Shown here: positions 1 through 7,941 of the stretch, piece by piece | How positions within the stretch are numbered: the first letter of the stretch is position 1 | How the letters are laid out: each line of letters opens with the position of its first letter | Source: JACDEA01 sp963742585 | GTDB lineage: Bacteria; Actinomycetota; Acidimicrobiia; Acidimicrobiales; JACDEA01 | Direction of reading: 5' to 3' | DNA: 64,000 bases | Assembly: GCA_963742585.1 (NCBI GenBank) | Contig: CAVUMI010000009.1 | Coordinates: forward strand, 992,001 to 1,056,000 | Notes under the pieces: generated by a model | What the model was told of the DNA's origin: nothing | The model's input: only the letters and a program-made list of their open reading frames with translations | The model's database searches: none | Made by a program: the position numbers and the translations under genes

Positions 1-2
1 GG

Positions 3-98
3 TCCTACCAGGAGGACATCTACAACGTCGACGACTTCAGCAACATGCTCGCGTCATGGTCGGAGCGGGTAAAGGCACTCGGGACACGACGTTCGTAG
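3..98 (+). CDS. C-terminal end of an unidentified protein (cut by window edge)
   Basis: An open frame runs from the window edge to a TAG at 96-98 and gives 31 residues rich in acidic and aromatic positions (for example EDIYNVDDFSNML). It is followed within ten bases by an AGGAGG sequence and a further ATG. The family cannot be recognised from so short a tail, and only the 3' end is visible. Confidence 0.45.
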   Translation, partial: SYQEDIYNVDDFSNMLASWSERVKALGTRRS

Positions 99-106
99 GA
101 GGAACG

Positions 107-151
107 ATGGCCGATCAGCTCGACCTCAAGGATCCGCAAGATCAGGAGTAG
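107..151 (+). other. 14-codon ORF with strong ribosome binding site
   Basis: AGGAGG at about 97-102 lies 5 bases before an ATG at 107, and the ORF reads MADQLDLKDPQDQE before TAG. The residues resemble the start of some short-chain dehydrogenases (inference from memory). It may be the stub of a gene truncated by an indel or rearrangement, because the convergent NTF2-like gene ends two bases later. It could also be a real leader-sized peptide. No function is claimed. Confidence 0.25.
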
Positions 152-152
152 G

Positions 153-527
153 TCAGCCTGAGAGCTCGCGCAGGAGAGGGGCGACACGGGAGGCATCGGC
201 GTACTCGTCGAGCCGGACGATCCGACCCGTCGCAACGGTCGCGACAAGGCAGACAGGAACGCGGAACGTATGCCCGCCGTTGGTGGTGCCCTCGACGTCG
301 AGCATGAGGACGAACCCGTCCTCGGTCCGGACGCGCCGGCGCTCCTGCATGTCGACCTTGGCGACATGCTCGCGTTCGAGCCGGACCACCGCGACGAGGC
401 CGTCGGCTCCCTGCTCTTGTTCGGTGATGCTGAGCCAGTGGCGAAAGTCCGGGCCGAGCAGTTCCGTCAGCGCGTCCGCGTCGTAGGTGGCGAGCGCGGC
501 GATGAACGCGTCGATCAGCGCGTCCAC
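153..527 (-). CDS. SnoaL/NTF2-like fold protein
   Basis: A 124-residue single-domain protein with the typical NTF2-like opening (MDALIDAFIAALATYDAD, a helix that counts out a dose of 'activity per day'-type sequences) and a beta-rich second half ending in LDEYADASRVAPLL. This ending (E-Y-x-D) is common in SnoaL-like proteins of the limonene-epoxide-hydrolase and ketosteroid-isomerase superfamily. Its start lies one base after the stop of the PhyH-type oxygenase, so the two are probably co-transcribed and may act on the same substrate. The reaction cannot be told from sequence. Confidence 0.8.
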   Translation of the reverse strand: MDALIDAFIAALATYDADALTELLGPDFRHWLSITEQEQGADGLVAVVRLEREHVAKVDMQERRRVRTEDGFVLMLDVEGTTNGGHTFRVPVCLVATVATGRIVRLDEYADASRVAPLLRELSG

Positions 528-528
528 G

Positions 529-1371
529 TCAGTCGAGCAGGCTTCGGTAGCGCGCCCGCCCGAGCTTGAGCATGTCAGGACCCTCTGTGCGCCAGCCGTA
601 GGGGACGTCCTGACCGAGCAGCGTTGCGAACCGTCGCGGGTGCTGGCCGAGTACCTCGGCGGTTACATCCTGGTCGAGCGGTTCTACCGGTCGGAGATAC
701 GGCCGGACGAGGTCGAACGCGAGTCCCGTTCGCAGACCGGGGACAGTGCGGGGGAACGATCCATGCCATGTGTTCCCGTGCCATACGACGAGCGAACCCT
801 TGGCCGCTTCGATGGGCACCGCGGCACTGTCGTCCTCGCGATCCGAGGGATGACGGCAGAAACGATGGCTGCCGGGAACGTACGCGACCGCGCCGGCCTC
901 TTCGGTGTAGTCGGAGAGCAGCCAGGTGACGTTCGCCCGCTGCGCGTACAGCGGGAACGGTTCGGGGTTCAGCTGCATGTCGCAATGCAGACCCAGCTGC
1001 AGCCGACGCCCCGGCGCCGCGGTACCTGGACCCTTCATGAACATCACGCACGCGGACAGCACGCAGCTGTGACCCAATAGGTAGGTCGCCAGCGTCAACG
1101 CGTGCTCGTTCAAAAGCAACTCGGCGAAGACTGGGTCGTCGAGAAAGAAGTAGTAGAGCGAGGGATAGGACAGCTCGCGGTGTGTCGAGCCCTCGACGGC
1201 GTCAGGCCGCACGCCCGTCCGCTCCTCAATGATGCGGCTCAGCGCCTCCGAGGCCCGATGGACCTGGTCGCCATTGCCCAGCCGCGCCGCGGGCACAACC
1301 GTCAGTCCGTTGAGCTCGAGCTCGGTGATGTTGCCCTCGAGGCCGAGGCGGGCGATGTCTTCGAGCAGCAT
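529..1371 (-). CDS. Phytanoyl-CoA dioxygenase (PhyH) family oxygenase
   Basis: A 280-residue Fe(II)/2-oxoglutarate dioxygenase of the PhyH family. The metal facial triad is visible as H129-x-D131 (LHCDMQL) and a distal H203 (NTWHGSF), with R214 placed to bind the 2-oxoglutarate carboxylate. The core also holds the usual AGAVAYVPGSHR turn. Such enzymes hydroxylate lipids, small acids or natural products; the substrate here is unknown. It is first in a two-gene leftward unit with the NTF2-like gene and diverges from the cupin gene at 1466. The ATG at 1371 is the only good start. Confidence 0.85.
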   Translation of the reverse strand: MLLEDIARLGLEGNITELELNGLTVVPAARLGNGDQVHRASEALSRIIEERTGVRPDAVEGSTHRELSYPSLYYFFLDDPVFAELLLNEHALTLATYLLGHSCVLSACVMFMKGPGTAAPGRRLQLGLHCDMQLNPEPFPLYAQRANVTWLLSDYTEEAGAVAYVPGSHRFCRHPSDREDDSAAVPIEAAKGSLVVWHGNTWHGSFPRTVPGLRTGLAFDLVRPYLRPVEPLDQDVTAEVLGQHPRRFATLLGQDVPYGWRTEGPDMLKLGRARYRSLLD

Positions 1372-1465
1372 CGCTCAATCATGTACTCGAACATGGGTGA
1401 AACGCCCCATGATCGGCGAACCCCGTTTCCTTACCCTGCAAACAGGACGACACAAAGGAGACGTG

Positions 1466-1843
1466 ATGCCGCAAGTAACGAAGCAAAGTGCAGCCGAGTT
1501 TCAGGATGCCGGGGTCGTGCAGGTCTGGCAGGACGAGGTCGATGGCTACCAGATCTCGTTTCTCGACGTCCAAGAGGACGCCGACATGGCGCCGCTGCTC
1601 AAGGGTCTGCCCAACGATCAGTGCCCGTGCCCGCACTGGGGCTACGTGGTCAAGGGCAACATCAGCTTCAACTTCGGCGACCACACCGAAACCTACGAGG
1701 CAGGCGCCGGGTTCTACGCGCCTCCGGGACACACGCCGGCGTCGACGGCTGGCAGCGAGATCCTCTTCTTCAGCCCGGCCGAGCTGGGACGCGAAGTCGA
1801 TGCGCAGATCGCGAAAAACGTTGCGGCGCTGCAGGGCACCTGA
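1466..1843 (+). CDS. Small cupin-domain protein
   Basis: A 125-residue single-domain cupin. Motif 1 is represented by CPHWGYVVKGNISFNFGDHTETYEAG and motif 2 by FYAPPGHTP, with the second metal-type His in PPGH. The start at ATG 1466 is chosen because AAAGGAG lies at 1454-1460; the frame is open further upstream but that region is the divergent promoter. Cupins of this size bind a metal or small ligand; function unknown. The gene ends at an intrinsic terminator that lies inside the end of the next, convergent gene. Confidence 0.8.
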   Translation: MPQVTKQSAAEFQDAGVVQVWQDEVDGYQISFLDVQEDADMAPLLKGLPNDQCPCPHWGYVVKGNISFNFGDHTETYEAGAGFYAPPGHTPASTAGSEILFFSPAELGREVDAQIAKNVAALQGT

Positions 1844-1861
1844 ACGACACCCAACACGGCG

Positions 1862-3430
1862 CTAGGCCGACACGGGCTCCTCGTCACTGAGGAGCCCGTG
1901 TTTGGTCGCGAATAGCCCCGCGGCAGCGCGGGTCGATGTGCCGATCTTCGTATAGATGTGCTCGATGTGGTTGGCCACGGTCTTGCGGGAAATTGAGAGG
2001 CAGGCGGCGATGTCCTTGTTCGTGAGGCCGCGGGCGAGGTGGCCGAGCACCTCGACTTCTCGTGATGTGAGCCCCGCCGGACCCTCCCGCCGCCGCCGTA
2101 TGCGATGGCCGGCGGCACCGAGGACTGCTTCGACCGCCTCACTGTCGAGTCGGCCGGCTGTGACGTCGGCTCGCAGGGCGGCGGCGGCCTCCTCAGGCGA
2201 CAACGCTCCGCGATACGGACGGGGCTCCCGCATGGCCTGGTACGCGTCGGCGGCACCGAGCAGGCGGGCGGGCCGCGAGATTGCCGCGCCCGCCAACCCG
2301 TGTGGGTAGCCCGAGCCGTCCAGCCGCTCACGGTGTTGCACCGCGATCGCGCCCAGCGGGCGGAGGGCGAGCGACTGCCGCAGCATGCGGTCGGTGAGAT
2401 ACGGCGTCATCCGCACGCGCTCCCACTCGCCCGCGCCCAACGGGCCGGCCTTGTCCCAGATCGCGTTGGACACGCCGAGCCGGCCGAAGTCGTGTACGAG
2501 TCCGGCGTGCCGCATGGTGCGGACATCAGCTTCGGCCATGCCGGCGCGGGTTGCCGCGTCGGCCACGAGGTCGGCCACGGCCCGCGCATGGCCCAGGGTG
2601 TACGGCGACTTCAGGTCGATGAAGTCGGCGATGGCCAGCAGGGCACTGTCGAAGCCCTCGCCGGAGAGGACGACGGCCAGCGCGGGCTCGGCGTCGATCA
2701 CCGCATTCCATGTCTCGGCGGTATCGAGGTCGGCGAACAGCATCTCGGCGTTGGCGTCCAACTGCTCGGCCAGCGCAGGGTCGAATTGGGCCCCGGCGTG
2801 TTTGCGGACGAGCGCACGCGCCGCATCGATGCCGCCTAGGCGGTGCGCCACCTCGGTGAACTCGCCGATGACCGCGAGGCGGGCTGCGATCGGAACCGCG
2901 TCGCCCTGCAATTCTCCCGGCCAGCCCTTTCCGTCCCACTGCTCGTAGGAACCGTCGAGGGCGTCGAGGGCGTCCTCCGGGAGTCCGAGCTCCTCGCCAA
3001 GGCGGCGGGCCATCGCCGCATGGTGGGCGATCATGCCGTCCAGGTCCTTGAAGCCGCCGCCCACCACGAACTCCAGTCCGACTCGGAAGCGGTGGATCAC
3101 GTTGTCGGCGCCCGATCCCAGCCGCCGCATCCCCGCTGCCGCGCTCTTCACGCCGTGGAGGCCGTACTTGTACTTGTCCGCCTTCATCGCAATGTCGTCA
3201 CCGAACCACTTCGCCTGCTCGTGCGCGTCGGTGTGGCATCCCACGTTGATGAGCAGGGCCGTGTAATACACCGCGACGCGGGCATCCTCGTCGAGCCCGA
3301 CGCATTCGGCGAGGCGCAGCGCAATCAGACACTGGCGCAGAACGTGCTCCATCGGCTGTCCGAAGCCGAGGTCGATCCCAAGCGACAAGGCCGCGACGAG
3401 CTCGGCGAGGCGAGCCTCCTCGTCCGGCAC
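1862..3430 (-). CDS. HD-GYP-type phosphohydrolase with C-terminal LuxR DNA-binding domain
   Basis: A 522-residue regulator. Residues about 1-250 form a degenerate first HD-like domain: the expected HHE..DGxGYP appears as SYEQWDGKGWP. Residues about 260-430 form a second, better preserved HD-GYP domain with VHDFGRLGV and LDGSGYPHGL, although the usual HHE reads QHRE. Residues about 450-515 form a LuxR/GerE helix-turn-helix (LTSREVEVLGHLARGL, then SRKTVANHIEHIYTKIG). The HD-GYP fold can hydrolyse cyclic dinucleotides; the missing ligands make sensing without catalysis plausible. The GTG start overlaps the stop of the reductoisomerase-like gene by one base, so it is translated in the same operon. 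Confidence 0.85.
   Translation of the reverse strand: MPDEEARLAELVAALSLGIDLGFGQPMEHVLRQCLIALRLAECVGLDEDARVAVYYTALLINVGCHTDAHEQAKWFGDDIAMKADKYKYGLHGVKSAAAGMRRLGSGADNVIHRFRVGLEFVVGGGFKDLDGMIAHHAAMARRLGEELGLPEDALDALDGSYEQWDGKGWPGELQGDAVPIAARLAVIGEFTEVAHRLGGIDAARALVRKHAGAQFDPALAEQLDANAEMLFADLDTAETWNAVIDAEPALAVVLSGEGFDSALLAIADFIDLKSPYTLGHARAVADLVADAATRAGMAEADVRTMRHAGLVHDFGRLGVSNAIWDKAGPLGAGEWERVRMTPYLTDRMLRQSLALRPLGAIAVQHRERLDGSGYPHGLAGAAISRPARLLGAADAYQAMREPRPYRGALSPEEAAAALRADVTAGRLDSEAVEAVLGAAGHRIRRRREGPAGLTSREVEVLGHLARGLTNKDIAACLSISRKTVANHIEHIYTKIGTSTRAAAGLFATKHGLLSDEEPVSA
1871..1900 (+). terminator. Intrinsic terminator of the cupin gene
   Basis: A perfect 12-bp stem (CACGGGCTCCTC at 1871-1882, GAGGAGCCCGTG at 1889-1900) with a 6-base loop is followed by TTT on the + strand. 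It lies 28 bases after the cupin stop and fully within the last codons of the convergent HD-GYP/LuxR gene. Confidence 0.75.
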
Positions 3431-4398
3431 TAGCGAGCCAGCTCGCCGAGCTGCGTCCGGAGGTCCGCCTCGAACTCAACAATGGCGGGGGAGACGTGCT
3501 GGGACCGGAGCCGCTCCAACTCGGGGTAGCCGGCGTCGCGCTCGTCGTCCCACTCGTCGGCGAAGCGACCGGAGGTGACGTCCTCAACCAGCTCGCGCAT
3601 CGTCGCAGCGATGTCGAGGTGGCCGAACCGGCCGATCCGCGACATCTGTCCGTATTGGCTGGTGGGCGAGTGGTACGCCATCTGCGCGGCGCCGCCCTCG
3701 AGACGAACCAGCCGGTACGTGCGCTCGACCTCGCCGGAGAGAATCAACTCAGTGATGATCGCCTCGAGGGGGATGCCGTTCTCCATCATCACGCCGACGA
3801 AGGACTCATGGACGTGGCGCAGCGCGGGCGACAGCGCCTGTTCGACGGCGAGGTCGAGGATCGCCTCCTGCATCGGCGTGAGGTCGAGCGCACCCTGGCG
3901 CAACCCGCCGATGGCCGCGGCGATAGCGAGGGTGCGAGTGCGGGCGGTGCCGGTCAGATCGCGGTGGACGCCGACCGCGGTGATGAATCCGACCCCCTCT
4001 TCGTAGCACCGGCGCACTTCCGGGCCGAGCATGCGCGGAGCCACCATGCCGACGTCGCACGTCGGATCGAAGCGGCCGAATGCCAACGTGTAGCCGCTGG
4101 CGACGATCGCCAGCGAGTCGTCCCGCGGCTGCAGCGCGAGCGAGGGGATCACATCGTCGGGGACCAGGACGCAGATGATGTCCGCCTCGGACGCGGCCGC
4201 GAGATCGGTGGCGGCGAAGCCGTCGGCCTGCGCGGTGTCTCGCGTCGCGTCGGCGCGGACGCACACTGTGACGTCGAGTCCGGAGTCGCGCAGATTGAGC
4301 GCCCACGATCGGCCTTGGTTGCCGTAGCCGATCACGGCAACGCGTTGGCCGGTTATCGCACTGGTATCGGCGCTCTCTTCGTGGAGGATGACACCCAT
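3430..4398 (-). CDS. Ketol-acid-reductoisomerase-like NAD(P)-binding protein
   Basis: A 322-residue protein with a Rossmann fingerprint at residues 18-30 (VAVIGYGNQGRSWALNL), typical of IlvC, and a helical C-terminal half (MQEAILDLAVEQALSPA, SPTSQYGQMSR) that resembles the KARI knotted domain. The canonical Mg-binding DLFGEQ motif is not conserved (the position reads LDLTPMQEA), so it is unlikely to be the housekeeping IlvC. It sits between a PadR-type regulator 9 bases upstream and the HD-GYP/LuxR gene it overlaps, far from ilvB/ilvN. Role unknown; a divergent reductase or ligand sensor are both possible. Confidence 0.7.
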   Translation of the reverse strand: MGVILHEESADTSAITGQRVAVIGYGNQGRSWALNLRDSGLDVTVCVRADATRDTAQADGFAATDLAAASEADIICVLVPDDVIPSLALQPRDDSLAIVASGYTLAFGRFDPTCDVGMVAPRMLGPEVRRCYEEGVGFITAVGVHRDLTGTARTRTLAIAAAIGGLRQGALDLTPMQEAILDLAVEQALSPALRHVHESFVGVMMENGIPLEAIITELILSGEVERTYRLVRLEGGAAQMAYHSPTSQYGQMSRIGRFGHLDIAATMRELVEDVTSGRFADEWDDERDAGYPELERLRSQHVSPAIVEFEADLRTQLGELAR

Positions 4399-4407
4399 GA
4401 GAGAACT

Positions 4408-5051
4408 CTAGGTACCCCGCCGGGCGAGCTGTTCGTCGTTGCGCCGCGCGATCGCCTCGAGCGTCGTCAGGTCGGGCTCGGCAGCACCGAGGTCATCGGG
4501 CCAGCTCTCGACCACCTCGGTCGCCCAGTTGGTCCAGTTCTCGACCATCGCGGCGAAGTCGCTGAGGAACTTGCCGGTGAGGATGAGCCACGGCAGGCGC
4601 TCCGGGTACGGGCCGTCGCCCGCCAGGTAGCTCTGCGAGATGCCGGCGCTGCGCTCGGCGCTCTCCGCCAGCCACGCCCCCAGGCCGGCAAGCGTGTTCA
4701 GGAGGTCCGTCCTCGATCCGTGCTCGGCGAAGAAGACCTTCACGAGTTGCTCGAACTCAAGGACGGGTCCCTCGCCGGGCGTCGGAACCCACGCGGCAAG
4801 TGCTCTCCGGCCCTTGGGAGTGATCGAGTACACGGTGCGCGGCCGTTTGCCGACCTTCTCGGCCGAGGCCCCGCGAGTCCATGGGCGACGAGCTTCCTCG
4901 GCTCCTCGTAGAGCTTGCTGCGCGTCCGCGGCCAGAAGACGCCGATGGCGCGATCCATCTGCTGGGCCAGTTGGTACGTCGTCCACGGCTTGATCGCCAG
5001 CAGTCCGAGGATGGCGTATGACGTGGTGGTCAGGTCGGCCGGCATTGACAT
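4408..5051 (-). CDS. PadR-family transcriptional regulator (frameshifted)
   Basis: The N-terminal winged helix (TTTSYAILGLLAIKPWTTYQ through SKLYEEPRKLVAHGLA) reads in one frame from ATG 5051. The rest of the wing (RPRTVYSITPKGRRALAAW) and the C-terminal helical dimerisation domain read in another frame to a stop at 4408. The switch lies at about 4868-4876 at a run of four C, so one base is missing or extra. Rejoined, the protein is about 214 residues, normal for long-form PadR. It diverges from the methyltransferase gene across 57 bases holding two palindromes and probably controls both directions. Confidence 0.75.
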
Positions 5052-5053
5052 CG

Positions 5054-5089
5054 TCCCTTCGGGAGTATAGAAGTAGTCCCTAAGGGACT
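5054..5089. promoter_or_regulatory. Paired palindromic operator between padR-like gene and methyltransferase
   Basis: Two similar inverted repeats, TCCC-TTC-GGGA at 5054-5064 and AGTCCC-TAA-GGGACT at 5075-5089, have centres 23 bases apart in the short divergent region. The first touches the PadR start codon, which fits autorepression. PadR proteins usually bind such dyads next to their own gene; that this one binds here is inference. Confidence 0.6.
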
Positions 5090-5108
5090 GTAGCAAAGGG
5101 AGTAGAAC

Positions 5109-5953
5109 ATGCCTATGACAATCGCGAACGTCGAGATGGCGAAGGCTTGGGACGGCGAGGAGGGCGAGCACTGGACCGAGTTCGCCGATCGGTACGACGC
5201 CGCCGGTGCCCGGTACTGGACGCGCTTCCTTGATGCAGGTCTCATCGCAGGCGGCGACGTCGTGCTCGATATCGGCTGCGGGACCGGTGAGTCGACGATC
5301 GATGCTGCACGCCGGTCGGGGTCCGGGCGGGCACTCGGTGCCGATCTTTCGGCGCGAATGCTCAAGTTGGCGGGGGAGCGGGCGCGTGCGGCCCACGTGG
5401 CCAATGCCGAGTTCGTCCAAGCCGACGCCCAGGTGCACTCATTTGGGGCGAACGCGTTCGACGTCGCGATCAGCCGTTTCGGCGCCATGTTCTTCGCCGA
5501 TCCCGTTGCGGCCTTTCAGAACATTGCTGAGTCGCTGAAGCCGGGCGGGCGTGTCGCGCTCTTGAGCTGGCAAGGTCTGGCCGAGAACGAGTGGCTCACC
5601 GCGATTCGGGCGCGCTGGCCGCCGGCCGCACGTTGCCCGAGCCACCGAATGGTGGGCCCGGACCCTTCGGTCTGGCTGACCGGGACGGTGTCCGGGATCG
5701 GCTCACCGCCGGCGGCTTCGTCGATACGCAGCTCGAGGCGTGGTACGAGCCCATGCGCTTCGGCGCCGACCCGGGGGACGCATGGTCCTTTGTCCAGCAC
5801 CTCGGCATGGTCAAGGGGCTCAGCCACGATCTCGATGAAGCGACGGCAGCAGCCGCTCACGATCGGCTCCGCCGCGAGCTGGCCGTTCACGCCGGGCCAG
5901 ACGGTGTGCAGTTCGACGGAGCGGCATGGTTGATCACCGCGAGGAAGCCGTAG
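5109..5953 (+). CDS. Class I SAM-dependent methyltransferase (frameshifted)
   Basis: Residues 1-165 carry the SAM-binding motif VVLDIGCGTGESTIDAA, the acidic post-II loop (GADLSARML) and the LKPGGRVALLSW strand of the Methyltransf_11/25 group. The reading then moves by one base at about 5605-5618, after NEWLTAIR, and continues as GALAAGRTLPEPP to LITARKP, stop 5953. The full product is about 280 residues. The start at ATG 5109 has AAGGGAG at 5096-5102. It diverges from the PadR-like gene. Substrate unknown. Confidence 0.8.
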
Positions 5954-5964
5954 CGTGTGGCGCT

Positions 5965-6499
5965 ATGGTCTCGCCTTCTTGGCCTGAAGCCGGGATCGCT
6001 GCCGTTGTGCTGCACCCGCATCCCGCAATGGGGGGCGATCGCGACCATCCGCTGATCGTCGCCATCGCCGAAGGTCTCGCCGATCGCGGCTTCGCCGCCT
6101 TGCGTCCGGATCTTTCCGATCCGGACCCCGCTGCGTCCGCCAGGGCACTCGAAGCGACTGCCGCCGAACTCATGGACGAAACGCGCTGCCGAACGACTCG
6201 TACTGGTCGGCTACTCCTGGGGCTCGGTGGTGACATCACTTGCGGCCGCCGATGGTCTCGCTGCCCGCGTGCTGATTGCGCCGCCCGTGGCGATGTTCCC
6301 GCCGCCGGCTGGCGAGCCCCTCCCCACGTTGGTTCTCGTACCGGCGCACGACCAGTACGGCGGCCCCGAAGCAGTAACCGACGCGATGGGCACACGGCCG
6401 GCGACGACAATCGAGATCATCGAAGGCGCCGACCACTTTCTGGGCGGAGCGGTCGCCAGCACCGCGGCGCGCGCCGTGGAGTGGCTCGCACTCGTTTGA
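5965..6499 (+). CDS. Small alpha/beta hydrolase, dienelactone-hydrolase-like (frameshifted)
   Basis: The first part gives HPHPAMGGDRDHPLIVAIAE, the loop typical of YhhN/CocE-like small hydrolases that follows the first strands. After a one-base shift near 6175-6184 the frame holds LVLVGYSWGS, the nucleophile elbow with catalytic Ser, and the end holds IEGADHFLGG with the catalytic His. The rejoined product is about 178 residues. It begins 11 bases after the methyltransferase stop and is probably in the same unit. ATG 5965 is chosen because the longer frame overlaps the methyltransferase. Confidence 0.7.
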
Positions 6500-6627
6500 C
6501 ACCGGCACCAGGCGTTTGCGGTAACGTTCTTCGCAGTTAGTGACGTTGCTCCGGACCCCGGTGACGTTGGCCATGTGAGCCGAACGAGGAGTCCGATGCT
6601 GCAGCTGGCGGTTGCTCGCAATGGGGG

Positions 6628-7878
6628 TTATTGACGACCCGCGCGCCCCGCTGATCGCTGGGCTGTCGCCCTCCGCCGCCCGTTCCCAGCCGGGCCCGCG
6701 TTGAGGGCGACAGCCGAGCAATCAGAGATCCCGGCGCGTACGGTGCACTCGTGGTCGGGCTCGGCGTGGTGCTCCTGCTCGGGGCGATGGGCCTCGGCAT
6801 CGTCGGCCTGATCTATCGCGGCTACGAGCTGCTGGTCGTCATCGCGATGACGGTGTTGCTCCTCACCGGATTCGTCGCGATCGTCAAGGGCGTTCTGGAG
6901 TAGGTCGTGTCGACCTCGGTGCCGCAGAGGTAACTCGATCAGTTGGTACGACGCCACGGTCGCCACCGCGCTCAGCGCGAGGACGACGACGGTTTCCCGT
7001 ATCGTCAGGGCGCCGAGCTCGCCGACCCTTGCCGCGATTGGTACGTGCCAGAGATACAGGCCGTAGGACATCTTCCCGGTCCAGACGAGCGGAGCCGAAG
7101 CCAGTAACCGGCTGCCTGTGGTCGTGGCGGCGATGACGAGGCCCAGGGCGACAAGCTGCGACGCTGGAAGTGTCCACAAGAACGCCCGCATGGTGAGCAA
7201 CGCGGTAACAGCGAGAGCGACGCACGACATCGGGATAACCCAGCCGGGGAGTCGCAGTCCACGACGCACCAGGACTGCTCCCAGACATCCGACGGCGATG
7301 CTGGCGATGCGTGTGTCGGTGCCGATGTAGATCCGCCTCTCGTCACCTCCGTGGACCAGCAGCCACGCGCACCAGCCACTCGAAGCCACAAAGAGCAGGA
7401 CCGACGTGGCGACGACCCTGAATCGCGTGACGAGCAGCGCGACCGGCCACAACACGTAGAAGTGTTCTTCCACGGCTAGCGACCAGCCATGGCTCAGCGG
7501 TCCGGTGGCGACGCCATGGATCTCCGCCGCGTTCGAGATATACCCGAGGATGGAAAGTAGCCCGAGCGGGTGCCCGGCGCCGAGTAACGCCGGCACGAGC
7601 ACCACGACGCCCACGAGGGCCACGAGGGCGGGAAGCAGGCGACGGGCGCGCCTCTCGTAGAAGCGCCGCAGCGAAATACTTCCGGAACGATCCTGCTCCT
7701 CGAGCAGCAACGACGTGATGAGAAAGCCGCTGAGCACGAAAAACACGCCCACGCCCACCGCGCCCGATTGGACAAACGGCCCAGGCATCGTGTGTGCGAC
7801 AACCACGGCGAGGCATGCGATACCCCTGATGCCATCGAGGCTCGGTCGGTATCCGAGGCGCGACGGGATAAGGACCAC
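6628..7878 (-). CDS. Acyltransferase family 3 (OafA/YrhL-type) membrane protein
   Basis: The 416-residue frame opens with the family signature RPSLDGIRGIACLAVVVAHT and GVGVFFVLSGFLITSLLL, followed by RRFYERRARRLLPAL and the HGWSLAVEEHFYVLWP motif, with about ten predicted membrane helices to residue 320. These enzymes move acyl groups onto surface sugars or lipids. The last ~95 residues are charged, low in complexity and antisense to a hydrophobic ORF, so they are probably read-through after a lost stop; the real end is likely near 6900. It faces the hydrolase and small membrane gene and is followed by no obvious partner. Confidence 0.85.
   Translation of the reverse strand: MVLIPSRLGYRPSLDGIRGIACLAVVVAHTMPGPFVQSGAVGVGVFFVLSGFLITSLLLEEQDRSGSISLRRFYERRARRLLPALVALVGVVVLVPALLGAGHPLGLLSILGYISNAAEIHGVATGPLSHGWSLAVEEHFYVLWPVALLVTRFRVVATSVLLFVASSGWCAWLLVHGGDERRIYIGTDTRIASIAVGCLGAVLVRRGLRLPGWVIPMSCVALAVTALLTMRAFLWTLPASQLVALGLVIAATTTGSRLLASAPLVWTGKMSYGLYLWHVPIAARVGELGALTIRETVVVLALSAVATVASYQLIELPLRHRGRHDLLQNALDDRDESGEEQHRHRDDDQQLVAAIDQADDAEAHRPEQEHHAEPDHECTVRAGISDCSAVALNAGPAGNGRRRATAQRSAGRAGRQ
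6751..6903 (+). CDS. Small hydrophobic protein, two membrane helices
   Basis: The + strand encodes 50 residues from GTG 6751: VVGLGVVLLLGAMGLGIVG and LLVVIAMTVLLLTGFVAIV are two plausible transmembrane helices around a short polar turn, ending KGVLE. The frame stays open upstream to 6655 without a clear start, and a 27-residue ORF (MGVIDDPRAPLIAG, 6621-6704) ends just ahead of it in another frame, so the true N-terminus may include that part after an indel. It is antisense to the suspicious charged tail of the acyltransferase, which argues that this strand is the coding one here. Confidence 0.5.
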   Translation: MVGLGVVLLLGAMGLGIVGLIYRGYELLVVIAMTVLLLTGFVAIVKGVLE

Positions 7879-7941
7879 GGTGACTATGTCGGTCGCCGAA
7901 GCCGCGACCTGAGCTCAGCCGAGACGAATTCGCACGGCGAG

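Noticed and set aside
487..1080. Long open frames on the + strand opposite the PhyH gene
   Set aside because: They are antisense shadows of a protein with complete iron and 2-oxoglutarate ligands; codon pattern favours the minus strand.
3430..4398. Housekeeping ilvC
   Set aside because: The metal-binding region is not conserved and there is no ilvB/ilvN/ilvD neighbour.
5439..5890. Minus-strand frames within the methyltransferase
   Set aside because: The + strand contains the SAM-binding motifs; the minus products are basic shadows.
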